Under the pieces are notes generated by a model, which was not told the origin of the DNA, did no database searches, and saw nothing but the letters and a program-made list of their open reading frames with translations. Source: Deinococcales bacterium (GTDB lineage Bacteria; Deinococcota; Deinococci; Deinococcales; JAAFIG01). Taken from it: a stretch of DNA of 64,000 nt. Where the stretch lies: assembly GCA_025359505.1 (NCBI GenBank), contig JANYHH010000015.1, forward strand, positions 1 through 64,000, written 5' to 3'. How positions within the stretch are numbered: the first letter of the stretch is position 1; the number at the start of each line of letters is the position of its first letter. This document shows positions 1 through 8,513 of this stretch, piece after piece. The translations under genes were made by a program, and so were the position numbers.

Positions 1-53
1 ACTAACGACTCACGATAAACGGCAACCGGTTCCTTTTTCCCTGAGTCGTTAGT
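1..53. repeat. 12-bp inverted repeat at left edge
   Basis: Bases 1-12 (actaacgactca) are the exact reverse complement of bases 42-53, separated by 29 bases. The surrounding 200 bp are more AT-rich, lack CTCGAG and do not look coding. They abut a truncated isomerase gene. The repeat may belong to the end of a mobile element lying to the left, or be a stem-loop. The window edge prevents a decision. Confidence 0.4.
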
Positions 54-209
54 CGTCTTAATACTTCACCCTACGTGAACTTTCACTACGGGAATTACTT
101 CTCCTTACCTTATCACAATCCAGCTCCATATTAAAGTTAGAGGGACGCTCAAACTCATCTGTCTCCATTATTCCAAACTCCGGATCATTGTAAACCTTTT
201 TCAGGAATA

Positions 210-605
210 TTGCGAGAATCGGGTCACGACGGGCCCGGTCACATCGCCATCAGCGACGGCAGACCAATCCTGCGCGGACTCGGCGTGTATCACGGCAAGC
301 GCGGCGCGGGGATCAGCGTGGAGTTCAGCGTCAAACACGGGCCGGTGACAATTCTCGGGGTGACGCAAACGGCGGATGGCAAGCTCAAACTGCTGGCCGC
401 GCAGGGCGAGAGCATCGCGGGCCCGCGTTTGCAGATCGGCAACACCAACTCCAGACTGAAATTCTCGCTCGAGCCAGCCGAGTTCATGGACGCGTGGTGC
501 GAGCAGGGCCCGACGCATCACGTGGCGCTCGGGATCGGTCACGAGATCGGCGCACTTAAGAAATTCGCCCGCCTCGCTGGACTCGAGTTCGCGGTCATTG
601 GATGA
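210..605 (+). pseudogene. AraA/FucI-type sugar isomerase, C-terminal fragment
   Basis: About 130 residues match the C-terminal part of the L-arabinose/L-fucose isomerase-like family: a GHDGPGHIA block at the very N-terminus, NTNSR in the middle and a GPTHHVALGIGH block near the end. The roughly 350 N-terminal residues expected of the family are missing. The frame is open back to a TAG at 138-140, but the translated upstream residues do not look like protein and the base composition changes. The only start is a TTG at 210. The reading frame overlaps the next gene by ATGA, so it was once the first or an early gene of this operon. Probably a 5'-truncated, inactive gene; an assembly break is the alternative. 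Confidence 0.7.
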
Positions 606-1345
606 ACTCTGGCGTCGCCAGCACCCATCGCCTCGAGCGTTTGCTGGGGCGGATCGCTGCCAATGCCAGTGATTACGCTGCTGCACCGCTGTTGATCGTC
701 GCATTTGGCGACAGCGTGACGCAAGGCTACACGGCGCACGCGACGCTAGACCACGAGAACGTCTATCACGCCCGTTTGAAGCGCTCCCTCGAGACGACAT
801 TCCCGCTGACGACCTTCAGCGTCATCAACGCGGGCGCAGCCGGACACACGGTGCAGGACGCCTTAAAGCGCCTCGAGCGCGATGTGATTCGCCACGACCC
901 GGATCTGCTGATCGTCGCGTTTGGCTTGAACGACGCGGCGCACGGCGGACTCGAGGGGATACGTCAGTTCAAAGCCGATCTCGACGACCTACTCGAGCGG
1001 GTGGAAGCGGGCACGAACGCTCACGTACTGCTTGTCACGCCGAGCTTTATGCTCGAGCAAATCAACGAGCGCATTCACCCCGATGAACTGATGTACGCGG
1101 CTGGGTTGCTGCCACTGCAACGCGGTGGGGTGATCGCCGCCTACGCCACCGCGATTCGCCAGATCGGTGCGGCGCGTCACCTGCCTGTCGCCGATGTCTA
1201 CGCCGCTTGGGAGCGGGCAGCGCTCGAGGGAGTGAACACAGATGACTTGCTTTCGAACGGGTTGAACCACCCGAATAGCGAGGCGCATCAGATCACGACT
1301 GAACTGCTGCTCGAGCTGATCGCCGCCACGGAGTCAACCGATTAG
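602..1345 (+). CDS. SGNH/GDSL-family hydrolase
   Basis: A 247-residue protein with the SGNH hydrolase blocks: GDSVTQG near residue 36 (nucleophile Ser), an NAGAAGHT block with the oxyanion Gly near 79, FGLND near 108, and NHPN near 222 supplying the catalytic His. The Asp usually three residues before that His is not in its canonical place. No signal peptide is visible, so it is likely cytoplasmic. Its start overlaps the end of the isomerase fragment (ATGA). Given its place before rhamnose genes it may remove acyl groups from sugars or oligosaccharides, which is inference. The family is clear, the substrate is not. Confidence 0.85.
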   Translation: MNSGVASTHRLERLLGRIAANASDYAAAPLLIVAFGDSVTQGYTAHATLDHENVYHARLKRSLETTFPLTTFSVINAGAAGHTVQDALKRLERDVIRHDPDLLIVAFGLNDAAHGGLEGIRQFKADLDDLLERVEAGTNAHVLLVTPSFMLEQINERIHPDELMYAAGLLPLQRGGVIAAYATAIRQIGAARHLPVADVYAAWERAALEGVNTDDLLSNGLNHPNSEAHQITTELLLELIAATESTD

Positions 1346-1385
1346 CGACGAGTCTCGAGGTTGTACGAGAGCGTCAACGCGTTGC

Positions 1386-1412
1386 ACGGGCGAGGTGCAC
1401 CTCGCCCCTACG
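1386..1412. repeat. Palindromic element (CGTAG-hairpin family)
   Basis: Bases 1388-1407 form a perfect 20-bp palindrome (GGGCGAGGTG/CACCTCGCCC) followed by CTACG. On the other strand it reads CGTAG plus the hairpin. A related element, CGTAG followed by a GGGCTTGC/GCAAGCCC hairpin, lies at 54049-54073. Here it sits between the SGNH gene and the aldolase gene and could act as an mRNA processing or attenuation site. There is no U-tract, so it is not a classical terminator. Confidence 0.5.
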
Positions 1413-1480
1413 AAAACCCGATATTGCTATTTTCCGCGAAAAATCTGTTGACCATCTATCTCAACTCAGGAGTCCCAACT

Positions 1481-3553
1481 ATGCCCAAGAACCTCTGGAA
1501 CGACACCGACGCCCCACAATCCGATGGTCTGGAATCACTTGCGTACCGCTCGAGGCTGCTGGGCAGCGACCGCACCGTCGTCAACATTTACGGCGGCAAC
1601 ACCAGCACCAAAGCAAAAGAGACTGACCACATGGGGCGCAACGTGGACGTTCTGTACGTCAAGGGCAGCGGCTCGGACATTGCCGATATCACCCCAAAAG
1701 GCTTCGCGGCGCTGAAGCTCGAGGAGGTCTTGCCGCTGTTTTTCAGAACGCAAATGTCCGACGAAGACATGACGGCGTATCTCGAACGCACACAGTTTGA
1801 AACCGGCCGCCCGCGCCAAAGTATTGAAACGCTATTACACGCTTTCGTACCTGATAAGCACGTGGATCACACGCACCCGGACGCGATCATCAGCCTCGCA
1901 TGCAGCCCGAATGGTCGTGAGGTCATGCGCGAAATTTACGGGGATCGCGCCGCGTGGGTCGATTACATTCGCCCGGGCTTCGCACTCTCAAAACAGATCG
2001 GCGCGGCGGTCAGGGACAATCCAAGTCTCGAGTGCGTGGTGATGGGTAAACACGGATTGGTGACGTGGGGCGAGACCTCGAAGCAGAGTTACGACAACAC
2101 GATTCGCATCTTGGGTGAAGCCGAAACCTACCTCGAGACGAGAAAGCTCGGGCAGCCATTCGGGGCGCAGCTCGATCAACCCGTCAGCGAAACCGAACGC
2201 GAGGGCCTGCTGGCAAAGCTCCTGCCCGTGCTGCGCGGCGCGATGAGCGGCGCGAGGTCAGCCGTGCTGAGTGTAGACAGCAGCCCGGCAGTTCTCGAGT
2301 TCGTCGGGGGTGCAAACGCGGCTGCACTGTCGCAAACGGGCGCGGCTTGCCCAGATCACCTCGTGCATACAAAGCGCGTGCCGCTGTTTCTGGATTGGAC
2401 GCCAGCGCAGGGCGAAGCGGCGCTGCTCGAGGCGGCACGGTCAGGCGTGCAACGCTTCGCTGCTGAGTACACCGCGTATTTCGAGGCGAATAAGTCTGAA
2501 GGTGACGTGATGTTCACCGCCAATCCGAGAGTCGTGCTGATCCCCGGTCTGGGCATGGTTTTGAGCGGCGCAGACGCGAACGGCGCAGAGGTTGCGCGGC
2601 AACTGTACCGCCGTGCGATTGAGGTCATGCGCGGCGCGGTTTCACTGGGCGGCTTCGTGTCGCTCAGCGCCGAGGAAAGTTACGCCATTGAATACTGGCC
2701 GCTGGAACTCTACAAGCTCAGCCTCAAACCCGCACCCAAACCGCTCGAGGGCAAAATCGCGCTGGTGACGGGAGCAGCCAGCGGCATCGGCAAGGCAATC
2801 GCTCACAAATACGCGCTCGAGGGAGCGCACGTCGTGATCGCTGATCTGAACTTGGACGGCGCGAAAACCGTCGCGGCGGAGATCGTCGCGGCCCGAGGCT
2901 TCAAACGCTCCTTTGCGGTCAGCATGAACGTCACCAGCGAAGCCGAGGTGCAAGCCGCTTTCCGAGCGGCTGTTCTTCACTACGGCGGCGTGGATATCGT
3001 CGTCAACAATGCGGGCATCGCCTCGAGCGCACCGATTGAGGAGACCAGCTTGGAAATGTGGAACAAGAACCAGAGCATCCTCAGCACCGGTTACTTTCTC
3101 GTCGCTCGAGAAGCGTTCAGGCTGATGAAAGCGCAGGGTCGCATCGCGGGTGAGGGCGGCAACTTGGTGTTTATTTGCAGCAAGAACTCAGTGGCGGCTG
3201 GCAAGAACGCGGCCGCGTACAGCGCCGCGAAAGCGGCCGAGCTGCACCTCGCCCGCTGCCTCGCTGAAGAGGGTGGCTCGAGCGGCATTCGCGTCAACTC
3301 TGTGCTGCCCGACGCGGTGCTGAGCGGCAGCGCGATCTGGTCGGGCACGTGGCGCGAAGAGCGGGCGGCCGCCTACGGCATTCGACCGGATGAACTCGAG
3401 GAGTTCTACAGGAAGCGCACGACGCTGCGCGTCAACGTCTTCCCCGAGGACATTGCGAGCGCCGCGTTTTACTTCTCCAGCCCCGCAGCGGCGAAAACCA
3501 CGGGCGGCGTGCTGACCGTGGACGGCGGTGTCCCCGCAGCGTATGTCCGGTGA
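1481..3553 (+). CDS. rhaEW: Bifunctional rhamnulose-1-P aldolase / lactaldehyde dehydrogenase
   Basis: A 690-residue fusion of a class II aldolase domain (about 1-400) and a short-chain dehydrogenase (about 420-690). The aldolase part shows GGNTSTKA, the zinc-ligand stretch DHTHPDA and HGLVTWGE. The SDR part shows the Rossmann motif TGAASGIG, NNAG and the catalytic Tyr580 and Lys584 (YSAAK). This is the architecture and length of RhaEW/YuxG-type enzymes, which split L-rhamnulose 1-phosphate into DHAP and L-lactaldehyde and oxidise the aldehyde to lactate with NAD. The ATG at 1481 is preceded by AGGAG at 1468-1472; the frame is open upstream but has no homology. Downstream rhamnulokinase and LutABC fit the pathway. 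Confidence 0.93.
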   Translation: MPKNLWNDTDAPQSDGLESLAYRSRLLGSDRTVVNIYGGNTSTKAKETDHMGRNVDVLYVKGSGSDIADITPKGFAALKLEEVLPLFFRTQMSDEDMTAYLERTQFETGRPRQSIETLLHAFVPDKHVDHTHPDAIISLACSPNGREVMREIYGDRAAWVDYIRPGFALSKQIGAAVRDNPSLECVVMGKHGLVTWGETSKQSYDNTIRILGEAETYLETRKLGQPFGAQLDQPVSETEREGLLAKLLPVLRGAMSGARSAVLSVDSSPAVLEFVGGANAAALSQTGAACPDHLVHTKRVPLFLDWTPAQGEAALLEAARSGVQRFAAEYTAYFEANKSEGDVMFTANPRVVLIPGLGMVLSGADANGAEVARQLYRRAIEVMRGAVSLGGFVSLSAEESYAIEYWPLELYKLSLKPAPKPLEGKIALVTGAASGIGKAIAHKYALEGAHVVIADLNLDGAKTVAAEIVAARGFKRSFAVSMNVTSEAEVQAAFRAAVLHYGGVDIVVNNAGIASSAPIEETSLEMWNKNQSILSTGYFLVAREAFRLMKAQGRIAGEGGNLVFICSKNSVAAGKNAAAYSAAKAAELHLARCLAEEGGSSGIRVNSVLPDAVLSGSAIWSGTWREERAAAYGIRPDELEEFYRKRTTLRVNVFPEDIASAAFYFSSPAAAKTTGGVLTVDGGVPAAYVR

Positions 3554-5012
3554 TTTCTCCGGTCAGCGCCCGAGCTTGCACGTCGCCATTGACCTCGGTG
3601 CGAGCGGTGGGCGGGTCGCCATCGGCTGGCTCGAGGCCCAAGCTGACAGTCACGCAAAGCTCGAGGTAGAAATTGTGCACCGCTTCCCGAATAGTGCTGT
3701 GCCGATTCGCTCTCACCTGCACTGGGACATCGTGGGCTTGTGGCGCGAGATTCTGCACGGTTTGCGGCTGGCTGCGACTCGAGGACGCGAACTGGGCAGG
3801 CCAGTCTCGAGCATCGGCGTGGACTCGTGGGCGGTGGATTTCGCTTTGCTGGACGAGCGCGACGAGATTCTGGGCGGTGTGCGCTCGTACCGCGACCCCC
3901 GCACGGACGGCGTGATGGACGCGCTACTGGAATCCATCCCTCGAGCCGAAATCTATGGCGTGACGGGTTTGCAGTTCCTGCTGTTCAACACGCTCTACCA
4001 GTTGCTGGCAATCCAGCGCGACGCTCCCGATCAACTCGAGCAGGCGCGGTCAGTACTGCTCATACCAGACCTGCTGCATTTCTGGCTGACTGGGCGCAAG
4101 GTCTGTGAGCGCACGAATGCCAGCACGACGCAGTTTTACAACCCCAGCTCGAGGGACTGGGCGCGGGATTTGCTCGAGCGCGTGGGCTTACCGCATGGCT
4201 TTTTGTCCCAGATCGTGGACGCGGGCGAGATCATCGCGCCGCTCGAACCTCGCCTCGCCGCCGAACTCGGATTGCCGGATGTGGTGGTCGTCGCGGTCGG
4301 CACGCACGACACCGCCAGCGCGGTCGCCGCTGCACCACTGACAAGCCAGAGCAGCGCGTACATCTCGAGCGGCACGTGGAGTTTGGTTGGTCTCGAGACG
4401 CACGCGCCCGTCTTGAATGCGGTAGCGCTCGAGGCGAACCTGACGAACGAGGCTGGCGTAAACGACACAAATCGCTTACTCAAAAACGTCATGGGCTTGT
4501 GGATCTTGCAGGAGTGCCGCCGCGCTTGGGGCAATCCCGATTGGGCGGTGCTGTACGAAGAGGCTCGAGACGCGCTCACCGACGCAAGAATTGACCCAGA
4601 CGACGCACGCTACCTCGCACCCGGTTTGGATATGCCGCAGCGCATCGCGGCCCACTGCGCCGAACTCGAGCAACCGATTCCGCAATCGAGGGGCGAGACG
4701 GTGCGCTTGATTTTGGAGAGTCTGGCAATGCGTTATGCGACGGTACTGCGCGAACTCGAGGCAGCAACTGGAACCACCGTGGACGCGATTTACGTTGTCG
4801 GCGGCGGCTCTCAGGTCGCATTGCTGAACGAACTGACCTCGAGCGCCACAAGGCTGCCCGTGATCGCGGGCCCCGTGGACGCGACGCTGATCGGGAATCT
4901 ACTGGTGCAACTGGGGGCGCTGGGCGAAATCGAAGTGGGTACGGGGCGCGAACTGGTGCGAACCTCTTTTTCCCTCGAGCACTACGAACCGAAAGGAGCT
5001 ACCAATGGCTGA
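3543..5012 (+). CDS. rhaB: Rhamnulokinase (FGGY family)
   Basis: A 489-residue FGGY-family kinase that phosphorylates L-rhamnulose with ATP, supplying the substrate of the aldolase just upstream. Visible motifs are the N-terminal DLGASGGR phosphate-binding loop, VDSWAVDFALLD, GTHDTASA and SSGTWSL (the FGGY middle signature region), and the C-terminal VGGGSQ. The ATG at 3543 overlaps the end of the aldolase gene by 11 bases; a GTG at 3528 is a possible earlier start. No clear Shine-Dalgarno is present, so translation may be coupled. The rhamnulose assignment comes from motifs plus operon context; other ketopentose or ketohexose kinases are the alternative. Confidence 0.92.
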   Translation: MSGDFSGQRPSLHVAIDLGASGGRVAIGWLEAQADSHAKLEVEIVHRFPNSAVPIRSHLHWDIVGLWREILHGLRLAATRGRELGRPVSSIGVDSWAVDFALLDERDEILGGVRSYRDPRTDGVMDALLESIPRAEIYGVTGLQFLLFNTLYQLLAIQRDAPDQLEQARSVLLIPDLLHFWLTGRKVCERTNASTTQFYNPSSRDWARDLLERVGLPHGFLSQIVDAGEIIAPLEPRLAAELGLPDVVVVAVGTHDTASAVAAAPLTSQSSAYISSGTWSLVGLETHAPVLNAVALEANLTNEAGVNDTNRLLKNVMGLWILQECRRAWGNPDWAVLYEEARDALTDARIDPDDARYLAPGLDMPQRIAAHCAELEQPIPQSRGETVRLILESLAMRYATVLRELEAATGTTVDAIYVVGGGSQVALLNELTSSATRLPVIAGPVDATLIGNLLVQLGALGEIEVGTGRELVRTSFSLEHYEPKGATNG

Positions 5013-5379
5013 CGGTGCGACGCGCTGGATTTTCCCCGATGGTTTCCTGCCCGCAAAAGGCGACGGAAGTCACTACGTTGGTCACGATTGCATTTGCATC
5101 GTCAACACGGGACTCGAGGATGCGAACTGCCTGCTGGACTTTTACTTCGAGGATCAAGCCCCGCAACTCGAGGTGCGCGTCACGGTCGGCGCTCAGCGCA
5201 GCTTGCACCTGCGACTCGACAAACCAGAGCAGCTTGGCGGGTACGCCGTTCCACGCGAGACGCCGTACAGTCTGCGGCTGACCTCGAGCGTGCCAGTCGT
5301 CGCGCAGTACTCGAGACTCGATGTCACGCAACCCAACATGGCGTTTCTGTCGTCGCTTGGCTACACTGGAGACCAATGA
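5005..5379 (+). CDS. Sensory-rhodopsin-transducer-like (ASRT family) protein
   Basis: A 124-residue all-beta protein matching the Anabaena sensory rhodopsin transducer family: an aromatic start (RWIFPDGFLP), the HDCICIVNTG strand, DFYFEDQAP, and the C-terminal VVAQYSRLD followed by a LSSLGY tail. Anabaena ASRT is a soluble tetramer that binds a membrane rhodopsin. Relatives in sugar operons have been proposed to be small-molecule-binding domains. No rhodopsin gene is in the window. A GAAAGGAG Shine-Dalgarno precedes the ATG, which overlaps the rhaB stop. Its stop overlaps lutA. A carbohydrate- or metabolite-binding role in rhamnose use is inferred. Confidence 0.85.
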   Translation: MADGATRWIFPDGFLPAKGDGSHYVGHDCICIVNTGLEDANCLLDFYFEDQAPQLEVRVTVGAQRSLHLRLDKPEQLGGYAVPRETPYSLRLTSSVPVVAQYSRLDVTQPNMAFLSSLGYTGDQ

Positions 5380-6140
5380 AAGTCAGCCTGTTCATCACGT
5401 GTCTGAACGACACGCTTTACCCGCAAACCGGCATGGCGACCGTGGCATTGCTCGAGCGGCTAGGCTGCGAGGTTTCGTTTAGCGACGAGCAAACCTGCTG
5501 CGGGCAGATGCACGTCAACAGCGGCTACCAGCCCGAAACACTCGAGCTGATCCGTCGCTTCATCGGCGTGTTTGAACGCGAACTCGAGTTGGGCTGCGAC
5601 GCGATTGTCTCCCCGAGCGGTTCATGCGTGGCGATGGTGCGCGAGTGGTTTCAAAAAGTCTGCCACTGGGCGGGCGACCTCGCGCTCGAGGCTCGAGCTG
5701 AGCGATTGGCTTTGAAAACATTTGAACTCTCGGAGTTTATTGTCCATCAACTCGGCGTGACCGATGTCGGCGCGTACTACCCGCACCGCGTGACGTATCA
5801 CAGCTCCTGTCACGGACTTCGCACGCTCGAGTTGGGTGACGCGCCGTACAAATTACTGCAAAACGTGCGCGGTCTCGAGTTAATGGCGTTGGAGAACTCC
5901 GATCAGTGCTGTGGCTTTGGCGGCACGTTCGCCGTGAAGAACGCAGACACCAGTACCGCGATGCTTTCGGACAAACTGCGCTGCGTGCTCAACACCAAGG
6001 CGTCCACCTGCACGGGCGGCGACAACTCGTGCCTGATGCAGATTGGTGGCGGACTCAGCCGAATGGAAACCGGCGTGCGGGTCGTGCATCTGGCGGAGAT
6101 TCTGGCCAGCACCGAAGGAGGCTCGAGTGCCGTTCGTTGA
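5376..6140 (+). CDS. lutA: Lactate utilization protein A (Fe-S)
   Basis: A 254-residue protein with two cysteine-rich CCG domains. The first CCG block is EQTCCGQMH near residue 45, and the second is SDQCCGFGG preceded by HSSCHG. These Cys sets bind an iron-sulfur centre in the LutA/GlcF family. With LutB and LutC it forms the LutABC complex, which oxidises L-lactate to pyruvate at the cytoplasmic side. The start ATG overlaps the stop of the ASRT-like gene (ATGA), and the 3' end overlaps lutB by 14 bases. Co-location with rhaEW makes sense, because that enzyme produces lactate. Confidence 0.95.
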   Translation: MKVSLFITCLNDTLYPQTGMATVALLERLGCEVSFSDEQTCCGQMHVNSGYQPETLELIRRFIGVFERELELGCDAIVSPSGSCVAMVREWFQKVCHWAGDLALEARAERLALKTFELSEFIVHQLGVTDVGAYYPHRVTYHSSCHGLRTLELGDAPYKLLQNVRGLELMALENSDQCCGFGGTFAVKNADTSTAMLSDKLRCVLNTKASTCTGGDNSCLMQIGGGLSRMETGVRVVHLAEILASTEGGSSAVR

Positions 6141-7566
6141 CCCCAAGCCGTACCCGGCAGCCGCTCGAGTCGCGCTGAACGACCCGCAATTGCGGCGCAA
6201 TCTGGGGAAAGCCACCACCGCCATCCGCGAGAAGCGCTTGCGCGTCGTCGCAGAACTCCCCGATTGGCAAGCCTTGCGCGACGCGGGCGCGGCAATCAAA
6301 ACGGACGCGATGAACCGCTTGCCGGAACTCTTGGAGCAACTCGAGGTCAGCGTCACCAAGGCTGGCGGGCAGGTGCACTGGGCGCGGGATGCGCGTGAGG
6401 CGAACCAAATCGTCTCGAGCATCGTGCTTCGTCACCGAGCCAAAGAGGTCATCAAAATCAAAAGCATCACGACTGACGAGATTGGTCTCAACGACGCGCT
6501 CGAGCTGCACGGCGTCACGGCGATTGAGACTGATTTGGCGGAGTTGATCGTGCAACTCGCCCACGATCACCCAAGTCATATTCTCGTGCCTGCGATCCAC
6601 AAGAACCGCGCCGAGATCAGGGAACTCTTTCTGAAAAGCTTCAACCTCGAGCCAGCCGACTTGAGCGACGAACCTCGAGCGCTGGCAGAGGTGGCGCGGC
6701 GCTACCTGCGCGAGAAGTTTTTGACCGTACCAGTGGCGATCAGCGGCGCGAACTTCGCCATCAGTGAAACCGGCACGGTCGGCGTCGTGGAATCCGAGGG
6801 CAACGGGCGGATGTGTCTGACGCTCCCCAAAGTCTTGGTCAGCATCATGGGCATTGAAAAAGTGCTGCCGAGCCTGCGCGATCTCGAGGTGATGCTGCAA
6901 CTCTTGCCGCGCTCATCCACCGCCGAGCGCATGAACCCGTACACGAGTTTGTGGACGGGCGTTCACGCTGGCGATGGCCCGCAGGAGTTTCATCTGGTGC
7001 TGCTGGACAACGGCCGCACCAAGGTGCTCGAGGATGAGGTTGGCAGGCAGGCCCTGCATTGCATCCGCTGCTCGGCGTGCCTCAACGTCTGCCCCGTCTA
7101 CGAGCGGGCTGGAGGTCACGCCTATGGCAGCGTCTATCCGGGCCCGATTGGCGCGATCCTGACACCGCAGCTCATTGGACTCGAGAGTGAGCACGCCCAG
7201 TCACTCCCCTTCGCCTCGAGTTTGTGCGGTGCGTGCTACGAAGTCTGCCCGGTCAAGATCAACATTCCCGAAATTCTGGTGTACCTGCGCGGCGAGGTCG
7301 TGCACAAGAAAGGCAATTCGTTTTTCAATCTCGAGGCAGCCGCGATGAAGAGCGTCGCGTGGGTCTTCATGGACAAAACCCGTTACGAGTTCGCGCAAAA
7401 AGCGGCTCGAGTCGGGCAGATGCCGCTGGTGAAAGGCAACACGATCTCGAGCTTGCCGGGGATCATGTCGGGTTGGACGAACTCGAGGGATTTACCTGCC
7501 GTACCCCAGAAATCGTTTCGTGACCTGTGGCGCGAACGCGCCGCTGCTAAGCGAGTCCATCCATGA
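6127..7566 (+). CDS. lutB: Lactate utilization protein B (Fe-S)
   Basis: A 479-residue protein with an N-terminal LUD domain (about 60-290, including ISGANFAISETGT) and a C-terminal pair of 4Fe-4S motifs: CIRCSACLNVCPVY and CGACYEVCPVKI. This is the architecture of LutB, an electron-transfer subunit of lactate dehydrogenase LutABC. The start is a GTG at 6127, preceded by a strong GAAGGAGG at 6114-6121. It overlaps the lutA end and is followed by an ATGA overlap with lutC, so the three are one transcript. Confidence 0.95.
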   Translation: MPFVDPKPYPAAARVALNDPQLRRNLGKATTAIREKRLRVVAELPDWQALRDAGAAIKTDAMNRLPELLEQLEVSVTKAGGQVHWARDAREANQIVSSIVLRHRAKEVIKIKSITTDEIGLNDALELHGVTAIETDLAELIVQLAHDHPSHILVPAIHKNRAEIRELFLKSFNLEPADLSDEPRALAEVARRYLREKFLTVPVAISGANFAISETGTVGVVESEGNGRMCLTLPKVLVSIMGIEKVLPSLRDLEVMLQLLPRSSTAERMNPYTSLWTGVHAGDGPQEFHLVLLDNGRTKVLEDEVGRQALHCIRCSACLNVCPVYERAGGHAYGSVYPGPIGAILTPQLIGLESEHAQSLPFASSLCGACYEVCPVKINIPEILVYLRGEVVHKKGNSFFNLEAAAMKSVAWVFMDKTRYEFAQKAARVGQMPLVKGNTISSLPGIMSGWTNSRDLPAVPQKSFRDLWRERAAAKRVHP

Positions 7567-8210
7567 GTGAGCCTCGAGATACCGCCACAGCCAGAACCGC
7601 CATGCTTTCATTGATCCGCGCCGCGATTGGCGCACCCAAAGCGGCGCTCGAGATTCCCCGCCAGTACCGTTTGGAGACTGGACATACCGACCTGACCAGC
7701 TTGCTCGAGGAGCGCATCGCGGATTACCGCGCTACGGTTCACTTGTGCAACTCGAGCGACTTGCCCCAGACCATCGCGGGTATTCTCGAGCGGCTGGGCG
7801 TCACGCATCTCGCCATTCCCGCTGACCTACCCACGGACTGGATTCCCGCAAATCTCGAGACGCTGGTTGACCGCGCCGACCTCGAGCCACGTCACCTCGA
7901 GACTGCCGATGCGGTGCTGACAGGTTGCACCGTGGCGATTGCCGAGACGGGCACGATTGTTTTGGATCACTCGAGCGCTCAAGGCAGGCGGGCGTTGACC
8001 TTGATTCCAGACCGTCACGTCTGCATCGTTTTCCAAATGCAGATCGTGGATAACCTGCCCGCTGCGATCTCGAGATTGACCTCGAGCGTCACGGTTGGGC
8101 GACCGCTGACGTTCATCTCCGGCCCGTCTGCTACCAGCGACATTGAACTGAGCCGCGTCGAGGGCGTGCATGGTCCTCGAGTGCTCGAGGTGGTCATCGT
8201 GCGTGAATGA
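7563..8210 (+). CDS. lutC: Lactate utilization protein C
   Basis: A 215-residue LUD-domain protein, the third subunit of the LutABC lactate oxidation complex. The family signature is seen in TGCTVAIAETGTIVLDHS near the middle and the following RALTLIPDRHVCIV block. It overlaps lutB by ATGA and is the last gene of the rhamnose-lactate operon. No regulator (LutR-type) is seen next to it. No convincing terminator follows; the downstream spacer holds a transposase remnant. Confidence 0.93.
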   Translation: MSEPRDTATARTAMLSLIRAAIGAPKAALEIPRQYRLETGHTDLTSLLEERIADYRATVHLCNSSDLPQTIAGILERLGVTHLAIPADLPTDWIPANLETLVDRADLEPRHLETADAVLTGCTVAIAETGTIVLDHSSAQGRRALTLIPDRHVCIVFQMQIVDNLPAAISRLTSSVTVGRPLTFISGPSATSDIELSRVEGVHGPRVLEVVIVRE

Positions 8211-8349
8211 CGGCGCAATCGAGCGTGCGTTGGTCTTGGAGATGGTGCGCGTCGAGACTCGTTTTTAGGTAATGATCGGTGAGTAAGTAGACGATGGTGA
8301 ACAGGTCGGTGAGGGTATGCTGGTTGAGGAGCTGGTGTGTACTTGACAT
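8210..8349 (-). pseudogene. Transposase N-terminal remnant
   Basis: On the minus strand from an ATG at 8349 a short reading frame gives SSTHQLLNQHTLTDLFTIVY followed by LLTDHYLK, which looks like the N-terminus of a DDE-type transposase found in Deinococcus insertion sequences. The similarity then fades into unrelated sequence and the frame stops near 8194, inside the end of lutC. No terminal repeats or remaining catalytic part are visible. I take it as a decayed IS fragment; the family is not certain. Confidence 0.45.
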
Positions 8350-8513
8350 ACTGTCAGCTTCACCGTTTACGTGAGCATTCCCTAGCACTCGACGTACCTG
8401 AGTAGTCTGTCACGTTAGGGCGGTTTGTAAATACGTTGTCGCGCTTCTCGACCCTAAAAGTATCACCTGACAGGCTTGGGTCGCTTCGCGCTTTTACTTC
8501 TTTGCAAGACGCT
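8350..8513. other. Spacer between lutC and CDF gene
   Basis: Apart from the IS remnant this spacer shows no gene. A TTGACA at 8343-8348 lies against the remnant's start and has no convincing -10 partner. Both flanking genes end here (convergent), so no promoter is expected. Confidence 0.6.

Noticed and set aside
8343-8348. TTGACA as a promoter for a gene near lutC
   Set aside because: It has no -10 partner at the right distance and lies between convergent gene ends beside a transposase remnant.
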